Source of the DNA: Mesorhizobium hawassense
Lineage (GTDB): Bacteria > Pseudomonadota > Alphaproteobacteria > Rhizobiales > Rhizobiaceae
DNA length: 64,000 nt
Direction of reading: 5' to 3'
Assembly: GCF_003289945.1 (NCBI RefSeq)
Contig: NZ_QMBP01000013.1
Location: forward strand, 150,417 to 214,416
Positions 23,825 through 33,550 of the stretch are shown here, piece after piece; positions within the stretch are counted from its first letter, which is position 1; each line of letters begins with the position of its first letter. The notes under the pieces are model-generated. The model did not search any database. It worked only from the letters and a program-made list of their open reading frames with translations, and had not been told where the DNA came from. The position numbers were made by a program, and so were the translations under genes.

Positions 23825-25906
23825 ATGGCAAAGCTAAAGGTCGACGGGAAAGAGATCACGGTACCCGACCATTACACGCTGCTGCAGGCGGCCGAGGACG
23901 CCGGCGCGGAAGTGCCGCGCTTCTGCTTCCATGAGCGGCTGTCGATCGCCGGCAATTGCCGTATGTGCCTGATCGAGGTGAAGGGCGGCCCGCCCAAGCC
24001 GCAGGCGTCCTGCGCCATGGGCGTGCGCGACCTGCGCCCCGGCCCGAATGGCGAGCCGCCGGAAATCTTCACCAACACGCCGATGGTCAAGAAGGCCCGC
24101 GAAGGCGTGATGGAATTCCTGCTGATCAACCACCCGCTGGACTGCCCGATTTGCGACCAAGGCGGCGAGTGCGACCTGCAGGACCAGGCGATGGCCTTCG
24201 GCGTCGATTCCTCGCGCTACCATGAGAACAAGCGCGCCGTCGAAGACAAGTATATCGGCCCGCTGGTCAAGACGGTGATGAACCGCTGCATCCATTGCAC
24301 GCGCTGCGTCCGCTTCACCACGGAAGTCGCCGGCATTTCCGAGCTCGGCCTGATCGGTCGCGGCGAGGATGCCGAGATCACCACCTATCTCGAACAGGCG
24401 ATGACGTCGGAGCTGCAGGGCAATGTCATCGACCTTTGCCCGGTCGGCGCGCTGACCTCGAAGCCCTTTGCTTTCCAGGCGCGGCCGTGGGAGCTGACCA
24501 AGACGGAATCGATCGACGTCATGGATGCCGTCGGCTCGGCGATCCGCGTCGACTCCAGGGGCCGCGAGGTGATGCGCATCCTGCCGCGCGTCAACGAACA
24601 GGTGAACGAGGAGTGGATCTCCGACAAGACCCGCTTCATTTGGGACGGCCTGCGCACGCAGCGCCTCGACCGTCCGTATGTGCGCAAGAACGGCAAGCTC
24701 GTGCCGGCAAGCTGGGCGGAAGCCTTCGCCGCGATCAAGGACGAGGTGGGCAAGACCGCGCCCGAGCGGATCGGCGCGATCGCTGGCGACCTCGCGGCTG
24801 TCGAGGAAATCTACGCGCTCAAGCTTCTGATGAATGCTCTCGGCTCGAAGAACGTCGACTGCCGCCAGGACGGCGCCGCGCTCGATCCGTCGCTCGGCCG
24901 CGCCAGCTACATCTTCAACCCGACCATCGAAGGCATCGAGCAGGCCGACGCGGTGCTGATCATCGGCGCCAATCCGCGCTTCGAGGCCTCGGTGCTCAAT
25001 GCCCGCATCCGCAAGCGCTGGCGCGTCGGCAACCTGCCGGTCGGCGTCATCGGCGAGATCGGCGACACCCGCTACGACTATGAGCTGATCGGCGCCGGGC
25101 CTGAATCGCTGAAGGGTCTTGCGGACGGCACCGGCAAGTTCTTCGAAGTGCTGAGCAAGGCGACGCATCCGCTGATCATCGTCGGCCAGGGCGCGCTGGC
25201 GCGAGCCGACGGCGCGGCGGTGCTCGGCCAGGCGGCAAAGCTCGCGGCGGCCGTCAACGCGGTCACCGCCGACTGGAACGGCTTCGCGGTGCTGCACAAT
25301 GCGGCGGCAAGAGTCGGTGGCCTCGATGTCGGCTTCGTGCCGGGCGAGGGCGGCAAGAACGTCGCCGGCATGCTGGGCGACACCGATGTGCTCTTCCTGC
25401 TCGGCGCCGACGAGATCGACATGGCCAGGACCGGCGGTGCCTTCGTCGTCTATATCGGCACGCATGGCGACGCCGGCGCGCATCGCGCCAACGTCATCCT
25501 GCCGGCCGCTGCCTACACGGAAAAGTCCGGCACTTACGTCAACACGGAAGGCCGCGTGCAGCAGACCAACCGCGCCGGCTTCGCCCCCGGCGAGGCCCGC
25601 GAGGACTGGGCGATCCTGCGGGCGCTGTCGGATGTGCTCGGCAAGAAGCTGCCCTTCGATTCGCTGGTGCAACTGCGCGCCAAGCTCTATGGCGACCACC
25701 CGCATCTCGCCCGCATCGACCGGGTGCAGGCCGGCAGCGGCGACGACATCGCCAAGGTGGCGAAGCTCGGCGGCCGGCTGAACAAGGGCACTTTCACCTC
25801 GTCGGTAAAGGACTTCTATCTCACCAACCCGATCGCGCGGGCGTCGGCCGTGATGGCCGAATGCTCGGCGCTGGCCAAGAGCGGCTTCAAGCAGGCGGCG
25901 GAATAA
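23825..25906 (+). CDS. nuoG: NADH-quinone oxidoreductase subunit G
   Basis: The 75-kDa subunit carrying clusters N1b, N4 and N5. In 693 residues: an N-terminal [2Fe-2S] ferredoxin domain (CFHERLSIAGNCRMC), the HxxxC/CxxC segment HPLDCPICDQGGECDLQD, CIHCTRCVRF, and a molybdopterin-oxidoreductase-like C-terminal domain (about 220 on). The start at 23825 (MAKLKVDGKEI) is the conserved N terminus; three extra upstream codons are possible. Confidence 0.97.
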   Translation: MAKLKVDGKEITVPDHYTLLQAAEDAGAEVPRFCFHERLSIAGNCRMCLIEVKGGPPKPQASCAMGVRDLRPGPNGEPPEIFTNTPMVKKAREGVMEFLLINHPLDCPICDQGGECDLQDQAMAFGVDSSRYHENKRAVEDKYIGPLVKTVMNRCIHCTRCVRFTTEVAGISELGLIGRGEDAEITTYLEQAMTSELQGNVIDLCPVGALTSKPFAFQARPWELTKTESIDVMDAVGSAIRVDSRGREVMRILPRVNEQVNEEWISDKTRFIWDGLRTQRLDRPYVRKNGKLVPASWAEAFAAIKDEVGKTAPERIGAIAGDLAAVEEIYALKLLMNALGSKNVDCRQDGAALDPSLGRASYIFNPTIEGIEQADAVLIIGANPRFEASVLNARIRKRWRVGNLPVGVIGEIGDTRYDYELIGAGPESLKGLADGTGKFFEVLSKATHPLIIVGQGALARADGAAVLGQAAKLAAAVNAVTADWNGFAVLHNAAARVGGLDVGFVPGEGGKNVAGMLGDTDVLFLLGADEIDMARTGGAFVVYIGTHGDAGAHRANVILPAAAYTEKSGTYVNTEGRVQQTNRAGFAPGEAREDWAILRALSDVLGKKLPFDSLVQLRAKLYGDHPHLARIDRVQAGSGDDIAKVAKLGGRLNKGTFTSSVKDFYLTNPIARASAVMAECSALAKSGFKQAAE

Positions 25907-25908
25907 GC

Positions 25909-26952
25909 ATGGAAACTTTCTTCTCCTTCTACGTGCTGCCGGCGCTGCTGATCCTGTTGAAGTCGGTCGTGCTGATCGTCGTGCTTCTGATCGGCGTCGC
26001 TTACCTGCTCTATGCCGACCGCAAGATCTGGGCGGCGGTGCAGTTGCGTCGCGGCCCGAACGTCGTCGGTCCGTGGGGTACGCTGCAGGCCTTTGCCGAT
26101 CTTCTGAAATTCGTCTTCAAGGAGCCGGTGATCCCGTCGGGCGCCAACAAGGGCGTGTTCCTTCTGGCGCCGCTGGTGTCGGCGGTGCTGGCGATTTCGG
26201 CCTGGGCGGTCATTCCGGTCAACGACGGATGGGCGATCGCCAACATCAATGTCGGCATCCTCTACGTCTTCGCCATCTCCTCACTCGAGGTCTATGGCGT
26301 GATCATGGGCGGCTGGGCGTCGAACTCCAAATATCCGTTCCTCGGCGCGCTGCGCTCGGCCGCGCAGATGGTGTCCTACGAAGTCTCGATCGGCTTCGTC
26401 ATCGTCACCGTGCTGCTCACCGTCGGGTCGCTCAATCTCTCGGACATCGTCATGTCGCAGCAGGATGGTCTGGGCACCCGGCTTGGGCTGCCCAACACCT
26501 TCCTCGACTGGCACTGGCTGTCGCTGTTGCCGATGTTCGTGGTGTTCTTCATCTCCGCGCTCGCCGAGACGAACCGCCCGCCTTTCGACCTTGTGGAGGC
26601 GGAATCGGAACTCGTCGCCGGCCACATGGTCGAATACTCGTCGACGCCGTTCCTGCTCTTCTTCCTCGGCGAGTATGTCGCCGTCGTCCTGATGTGCGCG
26701 CTGGCGACCATCCTGTTCCTCGGCGGCTGGCTGCCACCGTTCAACTTCGCGCCCTTCACCTGGGTTCCAGGCGTGATCTGGTTCGTGCTGAAGATTTGCC
26801 TGATGTTCTTCATGTTCTCGATGGTGAAGGCATTCGTGCCGCGCTACCGCTACGACCAGCTGATGCGTCTGGGCTGGAAAGTCTTCCTGCCGATCTCGCT
26901 GTTCATGGTCGTGGCCACCGCGGCCTTCCTCAAGATCACGGGGTTTGCGTGA
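25909..26952 (+). CDS. nuoH: NADH-quinone oxidoreductase subunit H
   Basis: ND1-type membrane subunit joining the peripheral and membrane arms and lining the quinone channel. The 347-residue protein has eight or so hydrophobic helices and the conserved loops RRGPNVVGPWGTLQ, ALAETNRPPFDLVEAESEL and FVPRYRYDQLMRLGWK. Start METFFSFY at 25909, 2 bases after the nuoG stop. The stop overlaps the nuoI start (TGATG). Confidence 0.97.
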   Translation: METFFSFYVLPALLILLKSVVLIVVLLIGVAYLLYADRKIWAAVQLRRGPNVVGPWGTLQAFADLLKFVFKEPVIPSGANKGVFLLAPLVSAVLAISAWAVIPVNDGWAIANINVGILYVFAISSLEVYGVIMGGWASNSKYPFLGALRSAAQMVSYEVSIGFVIVTVLLTVGSLNLSDIVMSQQDGLGTRLGLPNTFLDWHWLSLLPMFVVFFISALAETNRPPFDLVEAESELVAGHMVEYSSTPFLLFFLGEYVAVVLMCALATILFLGGWLPPFNFAPFTWVPGVIWFVLKICLMFFMFSMVKAFVPRYRYDQLMRLGWKVFLPISLFMVVATAAFLKITGFA

Positions 26953-27443
26953 TGTCCGCTCTGGCCCAGGCCGCAAAATCGCTGCTGCTGAAGGATTTCG
27001 TCAGCGCCTTCTTCCTGTCGATGCGCCAGTTCTTCGCGCCGAAGGAGACGATCAACTACCCGCATGAAAAGGGGCCGACGAGCCCGCGCTTCCGTGGCGA
27101 GCATGCGCTGCGTCGTTACCCGAACGGCGAGGAACGCTGCATCGCCTGCAAGCTCTGCGAAGCGATCTGCCCGGCGCAGGCCATCACCATCGAGGCCGGT
27201 CCGCGCCGCAATGACGGCACGCGCCGCACCGTGCGCTACGACATCGACATGGTGAAGTGCATCTATTGCGGGTTCTGCCAGGAAGCCTGCCCGGTCGACG
27301 CCATCGTCGAGGGGCCGAATTTCGAATTCGCGACCGAGACGCGCGAGGAGCTTTACTACAACAAGGAGAAGCTGCTCGCGAACGGCGATCGCTGGGAGCG
27401 GGAGCTGGCGCGCAACATCGCGCTTGACTCGCCTTATAGGTGA
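26952..27443 (+). CDS. nuoI: NADH-quinone oxidoreductase subunit I
   Basis: The 23-kDa (TYKY) subunit holding clusters N6a and N6b. In 163 residues it has the two ferredoxin motifs CIACKLCEAICPAQAI and CIYCGFCQEACPVDAIVEG, and the family C terminus LLANGDRWERELARNI. It starts at MSALAQAAKSLLLKDF, overlapping the nuoH stop by one base. Confidence 0.97.
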   Translation: MSALAQAAKSLLLKDFVSAFFLSMRQFFAPKETINYPHEKGPTSPRFRGEHALRRYPNGEERCIACKLCEAICPAQAITIEAGPRRNDGTRRTVRYDIDMVKCIYCGFCQEACPVDAIVEGPNFEFATETREELYYNKEKLLANGDRWERELARNIALDSPYR

Positions 27444-27451
27444 TTAGCGTG

Positions 27452-27574
27452 CTTCTCCCCGTTTACGGGGAGAAGATGCCGGCAGGCAGATGAGGGGCGG
27501 CGCCAGCTTCTGGAAACTTGGCGTTACCCCTCATCCGGCCCTTTGGCCACCTTCTCCCCGTAAACGGGGAGAAG
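27452..27574. repeat. Palindromic repeat between nuoI and nuoJ
   Basis: A 123-base inverted repeat. Outer arms CTTCTCCCCGTTTACGGGGA and its near reverse complement at 27551-27574 are each themselves small palindromes. Inner arms (GATGAGGGGC against CCCTCATCCGGCC) also pair. It occupies most of the 229-base nuoI-nuoJ gap, the longest in the operon. It is a different family from the cobG/cobN element but has the same nested layout. Confidence 0.85.
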
Positions 27575-27672
27575 GAACAAGAAAGTGGACGGCACAACGT
27601 CGTCCGTCTAAGGAACACGCGGTTTCGAACCGGAGGCGGGTCGGAGTCGGAATTTGGAACCCGGGGAATCCC

Positions 27673-28293
27673 ATGCTGACTGGATTAGAGGCGGCCTTTT
27701 TCTACCTCTTCGCCTTTATCGCCGTGGCGTCGGCCTTCATGGTCATTTCGTCGCGCAACCCCGTGCATTCCGTGCTGTTCCTGATCCTCACCTTCTTCAA
27801 CGCCGCCGGCCTGTTCATGCTGACGGGCGCCGAGTTCCTGGCGATGATCCTGCTCGTCGTCTATGTCGGCGCGGTGATGGTGCTGTTCCTGTTCGTCGTC
27901 ATGATGCTCGACGTCGACTTCGCCGAGATGAAGCAGGGCGCGCTGCAATATGCGCCGATCGGCGCGCTGGTCGGGCTGATCCTGGCGGCGGAGCTGATCG
28001 TCGTGCTCGGCGGCTACACATTCGCGCCACAGCTGGCCTCGACGGTCGCCAAGGCAACGCCGGATCTCGCCACGCGCTCCAATACGGCGGCGCTCGGCGA
28101 CATCCTCTACACGGACTACCTCTATTACTTCCAGATTTCCGGCCTGGTGCTGCTGGTCGCCATGATCGGCGCGATCGTGCTCACCTTGCGCCACAAGGAA
28201 GGCGTCAAGCGGCAGTCGATCGCCGCCCAAGTCGGCCGCACCCCGGCGACGGGCATGGAAATCCGCAAGGTCAAATCAGGCGAGGGCATCTGA
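27673..28293 (+). CDS. nuoJ: NADH-quinone oxidoreductase subunit J
   Basis: ND6-type membrane subunit of complex I, 206 residues and about five hydrophobic helices. Conserved sequence: SSRNPVHSVLFLILTFFNAA, GAEFLAMILLVVYVGAVMVL and LFVVMMLDVD. The start at 27673 (MLTGLEAAFFYLF) fits the family. The frame is open further upstream through repeat sequence, which is not considered coding. Confidence 0.96.
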   Translation: MLTGLEAAFFYLFAFIAVASAFMVISSRNPVHSVLFLILTFFNAAGLFMLTGAEFLAMILLVVYVGAVMVLFLFVVMMLDVDFAEMKQGALQYAPIGALVGLILAAELIVVLGGYTFAPQLASTVAKATPDLATRSNTAALGDILYTDYLYYFQISGLVLLVAMIGAIVLTLRHKEGVKRQSIAAQVGRTPATGMEIRKVKSGEGI

Positions 28294-28294
28294 G

Positions 28295-28603
28295 ATGGTC
28301 GTCGGCATCGCACATTACCTGACCGTATCGGCGATCCTGTTCACGCTCGGCGTGTTCGGCATCTTCCTGAACCGCCGCAACATCATCGTCATCCTGATGT
28401 CGGTCGAGCTCATCCTGCTTGCGGTCAACATCAACTTCGTCGCTTTTTCCGCGGCGCTGCACGATCTCGTCGGACAAGTCTTCGCCCTGTTCGTGCTGAC
28501 GGTCGCGGCCGCCGAGGCCGCGATCGGTCTTGCCATTCTTGTCGTCTTCTTCCGCAACCGCGGCTCGATCGCGGTCGAAGACGTGAGCTCGATGAAGGGT
28601 TGA
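28295..28603 (+). CDS. nuoK: NADH-quinone oxidoreductase subunit K
   Basis: ND4L-type membrane subunit, 102 residues, three helices. GVFGIFLNRRNIIVILMSVE and FVLTVAAAEAAIGLAI contain the conserved membrane glutamates involved in proton movement. It begins one base after the nuoJ stop. Confidence 0.97.
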   Translation: MVVGIAHYLTVSAILFTLGVFGIFLNRRNIIVILMSVELILLAVNINFVAFSAALHDLVGQVFALFVLTVAAAEAAIGLAILVVFFRNRGSIAVEDVSSMKG

Positions 28604-28614
28604 CGGGAACCACC

Positions 28615-30588
28615 ATGTATCAGGCTATCGTCTTCCTTCCGCTGCTTGGCTTCCTGATTGTCGGCCTGTTCGGCAATTCGCTCGGCGCCAAGGCCTCCGA
28701 ATACATCACCTCCGGCTTCCTGGTGATCGCGGCGGTGCTTTCGTGGATCGCCTTCTTCACCGTCGGCTTCGGCCATGGCGGGGTGTTCACCGTGCCGGTG
28801 CTGCGCTGGATCCAGTCGGGCGGCATCGACGCCTCCTGGGCGCTGAGGATCGACACGCTGACGGTGGTGATGCTGGTCGTCGTCAACACGGTGTCGGCGC
28901 TGGTTCACATTTATTCGATCGGCTACATGCACCACGATCCGAACCGGCCGCGCTTCTTCGCCTATCTGTCGCTGTTCACCTTCGCCATGCTGATGCTGGT
29001 AACGGCCGATAATCTCATCCAGATGTTCTTCGGCTGGGAAGGCGTCGGTCTCGCCTCCTATCTGCTGATCGGCTTCTGGTACAAGAAGCCGTCGGCCAAT
29101 GCAGCGGCGATCAAGGCTTTCGTCGTCAACCGCGTCGGCGACTTCGGCTTCGCGCTCGGCATCTTCGGCGTGTTCGTGCTGTTCGGCTCGGTCAATCTCG
29201 GCACCGTGTTCGCCAACGCCGCATCCTTCTTGCCGGCCGAAGGCGCGCCGGCGGGTACTGCCGTGCTGACTTTCCTCGGCCATGCGCTCGACAAGCAGTC
29301 GGCGCTGACCGTGGTCTGCCTGCTGCTCTTCATGGGCGCCATGGGCAAGTCGGCGCAGGTGCCGCTGCACACCTGGCTGCCAGACGCCATGGAAGGTCCG
29401 ACCCCGGTCTCCGCGCTTATCCACGCGGCAACGATGGTGACCGCCGGCGTGTTCATGCTGGCGCGGCTGTCGCCGCTGTTCGAGCTGTCGCATACGGCGC
29501 TGACCGTCGTCACTTTCATCGGCGCCTTTACCGCCTTCTTCGCGGCGACGGTCGGCCTGGTGCAGAACGACATCAAGCGGGTCATCGCCTATTCGACCTG
29601 CTCGCAGCTTGGCTACATGTTCGTGGCGCTCGGCGTCGGCGCCTATGGCGCCGCGATCTTCCATCTGTTCACGCACGCCTTCTTCAAGGCGCTGCTGTTC
29701 CTCGGCTCGGGCTCGGTGATCCATGCCGTGTCCGACGAGCAGGACATGCGCAAGATGGGTGGCTTGAGGACGCTCATCCCCAAGACCTACTGGATGATGG
29801 TGATCGGCACGCTGGCGTTGACCGGCGTCGGCATCCCGGCGACGGTGATCGGCACCGCCGGCTTCTTCTCCAAGGACGCCATCATCGCAACCTCCTTCGC
29901 CAGCCATAATGCGGTTGCGGGCTTCGCCTTCATCCTGCTGGTGATCGCCGCCTGCTTCACCAGCTTCTATTCGTGGCGGCTGATCTTCATGACCTTCCAC
30001 GGCGAGCCGCGCGCCAGCCACGACGTCATGCACCATGTCCATGAATCGCCGCCGGTGATGCTGGTGCCGCTCTATGTGCTGGCCGCCGGCGCGCTGTTCG
30101 CGGGCATCATCTTCCATGGCGCCTTCATCGGCGAGGGCTATGCCGAGTTCTGGAAGGCGTCGCTGTTCACGCTGCCGGACAACCACATCCTGCACGAGAT
30201 TCACGAATTGCCGCTCTGGGTGGAACTGGCACCGTTCGTCGCGATGCTGATCGGCTTGGCTGTCGCCTGGCAATTCTACATCCGCAAGCCGGAGGCGCCG
30301 AAGGAACTGGCGGCACACCATCGCGGCCTCTACGCCTTCCTGCTCAACAAGTGGTATTTCGACGAACTCTACGACTTCCTATTCGTGCAGCCGGCCAAGC
30401 GCCTGGGCAGGTTCCTGTGGAAGACCGGTGACGGCACCATCATCGACGGTCTCGGCCCCGATGGGATATCGGCGCGCGTCGTCGACGTCACCAACCGGGT
30501 CGTCAAGCTGCAGACCGGCTACCTCTACCACTACGCCTTCGCCATGCTGATCGGCGTGGCCGCTCTCGTCACCTGGATGATGCTCTGA
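28615..30588 (+). CDS. nuoL: NADH-quinone oxidoreductase subunit L
   Basis: ND5-type antiporter-like proton-pumping subunit at the end of the membrane arm. The 657-residue protein has many helices, MFFGWEGVGLASYLLIGFWY, TWLPDAMEGPTPVSALIHAA and IKRVIAYSTCSQLGYMFVA. A long C-terminal lateral helix is expected in the family. Start MYQAIVFLPLLG at 28615; five in-frame codons upstream include another ATG. The stop codon overlaps the nuoM start. Confidence 0.97.
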   Translation: MYQAIVFLPLLGFLIVGLFGNSLGAKASEYITSGFLVIAAVLSWIAFFTVGFGHGGVFTVPVLRWIQSGGIDASWALRIDTLTVVMLVVVNTVSALVHIYSIGYMHHDPNRPRFFAYLSLFTFAMLMLVTADNLIQMFFGWEGVGLASYLLIGFWYKKPSANAAAIKAFVVNRVGDFGFALGIFGVFVLFGSVNLGTVFANAASFLPAEGAPAGTAVLTFLGHALDKQSALTVVCLLLFMGAMGKSAQVPLHTWLPDAMEGPTPVSALIHAATMVTAGVFMLARLSPLFELSHTALTVVTFIGAFTAFFAATVGLVQNDIKRVIAYSTCSQLGYMFVALGVGAYGAAIFHLFTHAFFKALLFLGSGSVIHAVSDEQDMRKMGGLRTLIPKTYWMMVIGTLALTGVGIPATVIGTAGFFSKDAIIATSFASHNAVAGFAFILLVIAACFTSFYSWRLIFMTFHGEPRASHDVMHHVHESPPVMLVPLYVLAAGALFAGIIFHGAFIGEGYAEFWKASLFTLPDNHILHEIHELPLWVELAPFVAMLIGLAVAWQFYIRKPEAPKELAAHHRGLYAFLLNKWYFDELYDFLFVQPAKRLGRFLWKTGDGTIIDGLGPDGISARVVDVTNRVVKLQTGYLYHYAFAMLIGVAALVTWMML

Positions 30589-32096
30589 TGACCGCTTGGT
30601 CCAACCTCCTGTCGCTGGTCACCTTCCTGCCGCTGGTTGGTGTTCTGCTCATCCTGTTCATCAGCGATGACAGCGAAAACGCCCGCCGCAACATCCGTGC
30701 GATCGCCTTCACCACGACGGCTTTCACCTTCTTGGTGTCGCTGTTCATCTGGACGGGCTTCGACAATTCGCAGGCCGGGTTCCAGTTCGTCGAGAAGCAC
30801 GCCTGGCTGGATTCGGGCATCTCCTATCACATGGGTGTCGACGGCATCTCGATGCTGTTCGTCATCCTGACCACATTCCTGATGCCGTTCTGCATCCTCG
30901 CCTCCTGGGAGGCGATCGAGAAGCGGGTCAAGGCGTATATGATCGCCTTCCTGATCCTCGAGACCCTGATGATCGGCGTGTTCTGCGCGCTCGACATCGT
31001 GTTGTTCTACGTCTTCTTCGAGGCCGGCCTGATCCCGATGTTCATCATCATCGGCGTCTGGGGCGGCAAGCGCCGCGTCTATGCCTCGTTCAAGTTCTTC
31101 CTCTATACGCTGGCAGGCTCGGTGCTGATGCTGCTCGCCATCATGGCGATGTTCTTCCAGTCGGGCACCACCGATATCCCGACGCTTCTGACGCATAACT
31201 TCCCGGCCAGCATGCAGACCTGGCTGTGGCTCGCCTTCTTCGCCTCCTTCGCGGTGAAGATGCCGATGTGGCCGGTGCACACCTGGCTGCCCGACGCCCA
31301 CGTCGAGGCGCCGACGGCTGGTTCGGTCATCCTGGCCGCTATCCTGTTGAAGATGGGCGGATACGGCTTCCTGCGCTTCTCGCTGCCGATGTTCCCGCAG
31401 GCCTCAGAGATGTTCGCACCGCTGATCTTCACGCTTTCGGTCGTCGCCATCATCTACACCTCGCTGGTGGCGCTGATGCAGGAGGACATGAAGAAGCTGA
31501 TCGCCTATTCCTCGGTCGCCCATATGGGCTTCGTCACCATGGGCATCTTCGCGATGAACCAGGAAGGCGTGCAGGGCGCGATCTTCCAGATGCTCAGCCA
31601 CGGCCTCGTCTCGGGCGCGCTGTTCTTGTGCGTCGGCGTCATCTACGACCGCATGCACACGCGCGAGATCGACGCCTATGGCGGCCTAGTCAACAACATG
31701 CCGAAATACGCGACCGTGTTCATGATCTTCACCATGGCCAATGTCGGCCTTCCCGGCACCAGCGGCTTCATCGGCGAATTCCTGACCATGCTCGGCGTGT
31801 TCAAGGTCAACACCTGGGTCGCGTTCTTCGCTGCCACCGGCGTCATCCTGTCGGCGGCTTATGCGCTGTGGCTCTATCGCCGGGTGATCTTCGGCGCGCT
31901 GACCAAGGACAGCCTGAAGAATCTGCTGGATCTGTCGCCGCGCGAGAAGGCGATCATCTACCCGCTGGTGGTGCTGGTCATCTTCTTCGGTATCTACCCG
32001 GCGCCGGTGTTCGACGCGACGGCCGCTTCGGTCAAGACGCTCGTCACCAACGTCACCGCATCCATCAATTCCGCGCAGACCGCGGCGGCGAACTGA
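30588..32096 (+). CDS. nuoM: NADH-quinone oxidoreductase subunit M
   Basis: ND4-type antiporter-like subunit, 502 residues. Signatures: YVFFEAGLIPMFIIIGVWGG with the conserved membrane Glu, HTWLPDAHVEAPTAGSVILA, and KLIAYSSVAHMGFVTMG. It overlaps nuoL by one base. Confidence 0.97.
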   Translation: MTAWSNLLSLVTFLPLVGVLLILFISDDSENARRNIRAIAFTTTAFTFLVSLFIWTGFDNSQAGFQFVEKHAWLDSGISYHMGVDGISMLFVILTTFLMPFCILASWEAIEKRVKAYMIAFLILETLMIGVFCALDIVLFYVFFEAGLIPMFIIIGVWGGKRRVYASFKFFLYTLAGSVLMLLAIMAMFFQSGTTDIPTLLTHNFPASMQTWLWLAFFASFAVKMPMWPVHTWLPDAHVEAPTAGSVILAAILLKMGGYGFLRFSLPMFPQASEMFAPLIFTLSVVAIIYTSLVALMQEDMKKLIAYSSVAHMGFVTMGIFAMNQEGVQGAIFQMLSHGLVSGALFLCVGVIYDRMHTREIDAYGGLVNNMPKYATVFMIFTMANVGLPGTSGFIGEFLTMLGVFKVNTWVAFFAATGVILSAAYALWLYRRVIFGALTKDSLKNLLDLSPREKAIIYPLVVLVIFFGIYPAPVFDATAASVKTLVTNVTASINSAQTAAAN

Positions 32097-32109
32097 CTGG
32101 GGATAAACC

Positions 32110-33546
32110 ATGACGCCGGACCTTCTCTCCAGTCTTTCGCTCTCGACGCCGGAACTGATCCTGGCCGTCGGCGCGCTGGCGCTCCTGATGATCGGCGCCT
32201 ATTCGCGCAGCAACAACACCATGACCGTGACAGGGCTGGCCGTCCTCGTGCTGGTGGTGGCCGGCCTGTGGCTCGCCTTCTCCGGCGGGCAGGGCGCTGC
32301 CTATGGCGGAGCCTTCGTGCAGGATTCCTTCAGCGCCTTCATGAAGATGCTGGCGCTGATCGGCTCGGCGGTGACGCTGGTCATGTCGATGCGCTTTGCG
32401 CGCCAGGAACATTTCGACAAGTTCGAATTCCCCGTACTGATACTGCTCTGCACGCTCGGCATGATGCTGATGATCTCGGCCAACGGCATGATCGGGCTCT
32501 ATCTCGGCCTTGAGCTTCAGTCGCTGGCGATCTACGTGCTGGCCGCGATCAACCGCGACAATCTGCGCTCGACCGAAGCCGGCCTGAAATATTTCGTCCT
32601 CGGCGCGCTGTCGTCGGGCATGCTGCTCTACGGCATCAGCCTCGTCTACGGTTACACCGGCAATACCGGTTTCCATGAAATCGCGACGGCGCTGGGCAGC
32701 GGCGAGCGCCAGCTAGGCCTCGTCTTCGGCCTTGTGTTCGTGCTTGCCGGCCTTGCCTTCAAGATCTCGGCCGTGCCGTTCCACATGTGGACGCCGGACG
32801 TCTATGAAGGCGCGCCGACGCCGATCACCGCCTTCCTGGCGGCGGCGCCGAAGATGGCGGCGATGGCGCTGATCGTGCGCGTCACCATGGGCGCCTTCAA
32901 GCCGGTCGCCGCCGACTGGCAGCAGATCATCGTCTTCATTTCGATCGCTTCGATGGCGCTCGGGGCTTTCGCGGCCATCGGCCAGACCAACATCAAGCGC
33001 CTCATGGCCTATTCCTCGATCGGCCATATGGGCTACGCGCTGGTCGGCCTCGCCGCCAATAGCCAGGCCGGCGTGCGCGGCGTCGCCATCTACATGCTGA
33101 TCTATCTGGTGATGACGCTGGGCACTTTCGCCTTCATCCTCGCCATGCGGCGCAAGGAAGGCAATGTCGAGCAGATCAGCGATCTCGCCGGTCTGTCCTC
33201 GACCAACCCGATCATGGCCACCATCCTCACCATCCTGATGTTCTCGCTGGCCGGCATTCCGCCGCTCGCCGGCTTCTGGGGGAAGTGGTACGTGTTCCTC
33301 GCCGCCATCAACGCGCATCTCTACGCGCTGGCGATCATCGGCGTGCTGGCCTCGGTGGTGGGTGCTTACTACTATCTGCGCATCATCAAGATCATGTGGT
33401 TCGACGAGCCGGTCGGCGGTTTCGTGCCGATGGCCAGCGAGTTGCGCCTCGTGCTCGGCGTCAGCGGTGCCTTCGTGCTGTTCTATGTGCTGATCGGCGG
33501 GCCGATCGGCAGCTATGCCGAAGCAGCCGCCAAAACCTTCTTCTGA
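32110..33546 (+). CDS. nuoN: NADH-quinone oxidoreductase subunit N
   Basis: ND2-type antiporter-like subunit, 478 residues. Signatures: YLGLELQSLAIYVLAAINRD, PFHMWTPDVYEGAPTPITAF and IKRLMAYSSIGHMGYALVG. It is the last canonical complex I gene and is followed after 4 bases by birA. Confidence 0.97.
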   Translation: MTPDLLSSLSLSTPELILAVGALALLMIGAYSRSNNTMTVTGLAVLVLVVAGLWLAFSGGQGAAYGGAFVQDSFSAFMKMLALIGSAVTLVMSMRFARQEHFDKFEFPVLILLCTLGMMLMISANGMIGLYLGLELQSLAIYVLAAINRDNLRSTEAGLKYFVLGALSSGMLLYGISLVYGYTGNTGFHEIATALGSGERQLGLVFGLVFVLAGLAFKISAVPFHMWTPDVYEGAPTPITAFLAAAPKMAAMALIVRVTMGAFKPVAADWQQIIVFISIASMALGAFAAIGQTNIKRLMAYSSIGHMGYALVGLAANSQAGVRGVAIYMLIYLVMTLGTFAFILAMRRKEGNVEQISDLAGLSSTNPIMATILTILMFSLAGIPPLAGFWGKWYVFLAAINAHLYALAIIGVLASVVGAYYYLRIIKIMWFDEPVGGFVPMASELRLVLGVSGAFVLFYVLIGGPIGSYAEAAAKTFF

Positions 33547-33550
33547 CGGG

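Noticed and set aside
27490..27672. 61-codon N-terminal extension of nuoJ
   Set aside because: It would translate the palindromic repeat; NuoJ proteins start at the first membrane helix, as at 27673.
28315..30321. Very long open frame (668 codons) on the minus strand opposite nuoL
   Set aside because: It is the antisense shadow of nuoL. High GC coding DNA leaves such frames open; the product is an improbable His/Arg/Glu-rich sequence with no domain.
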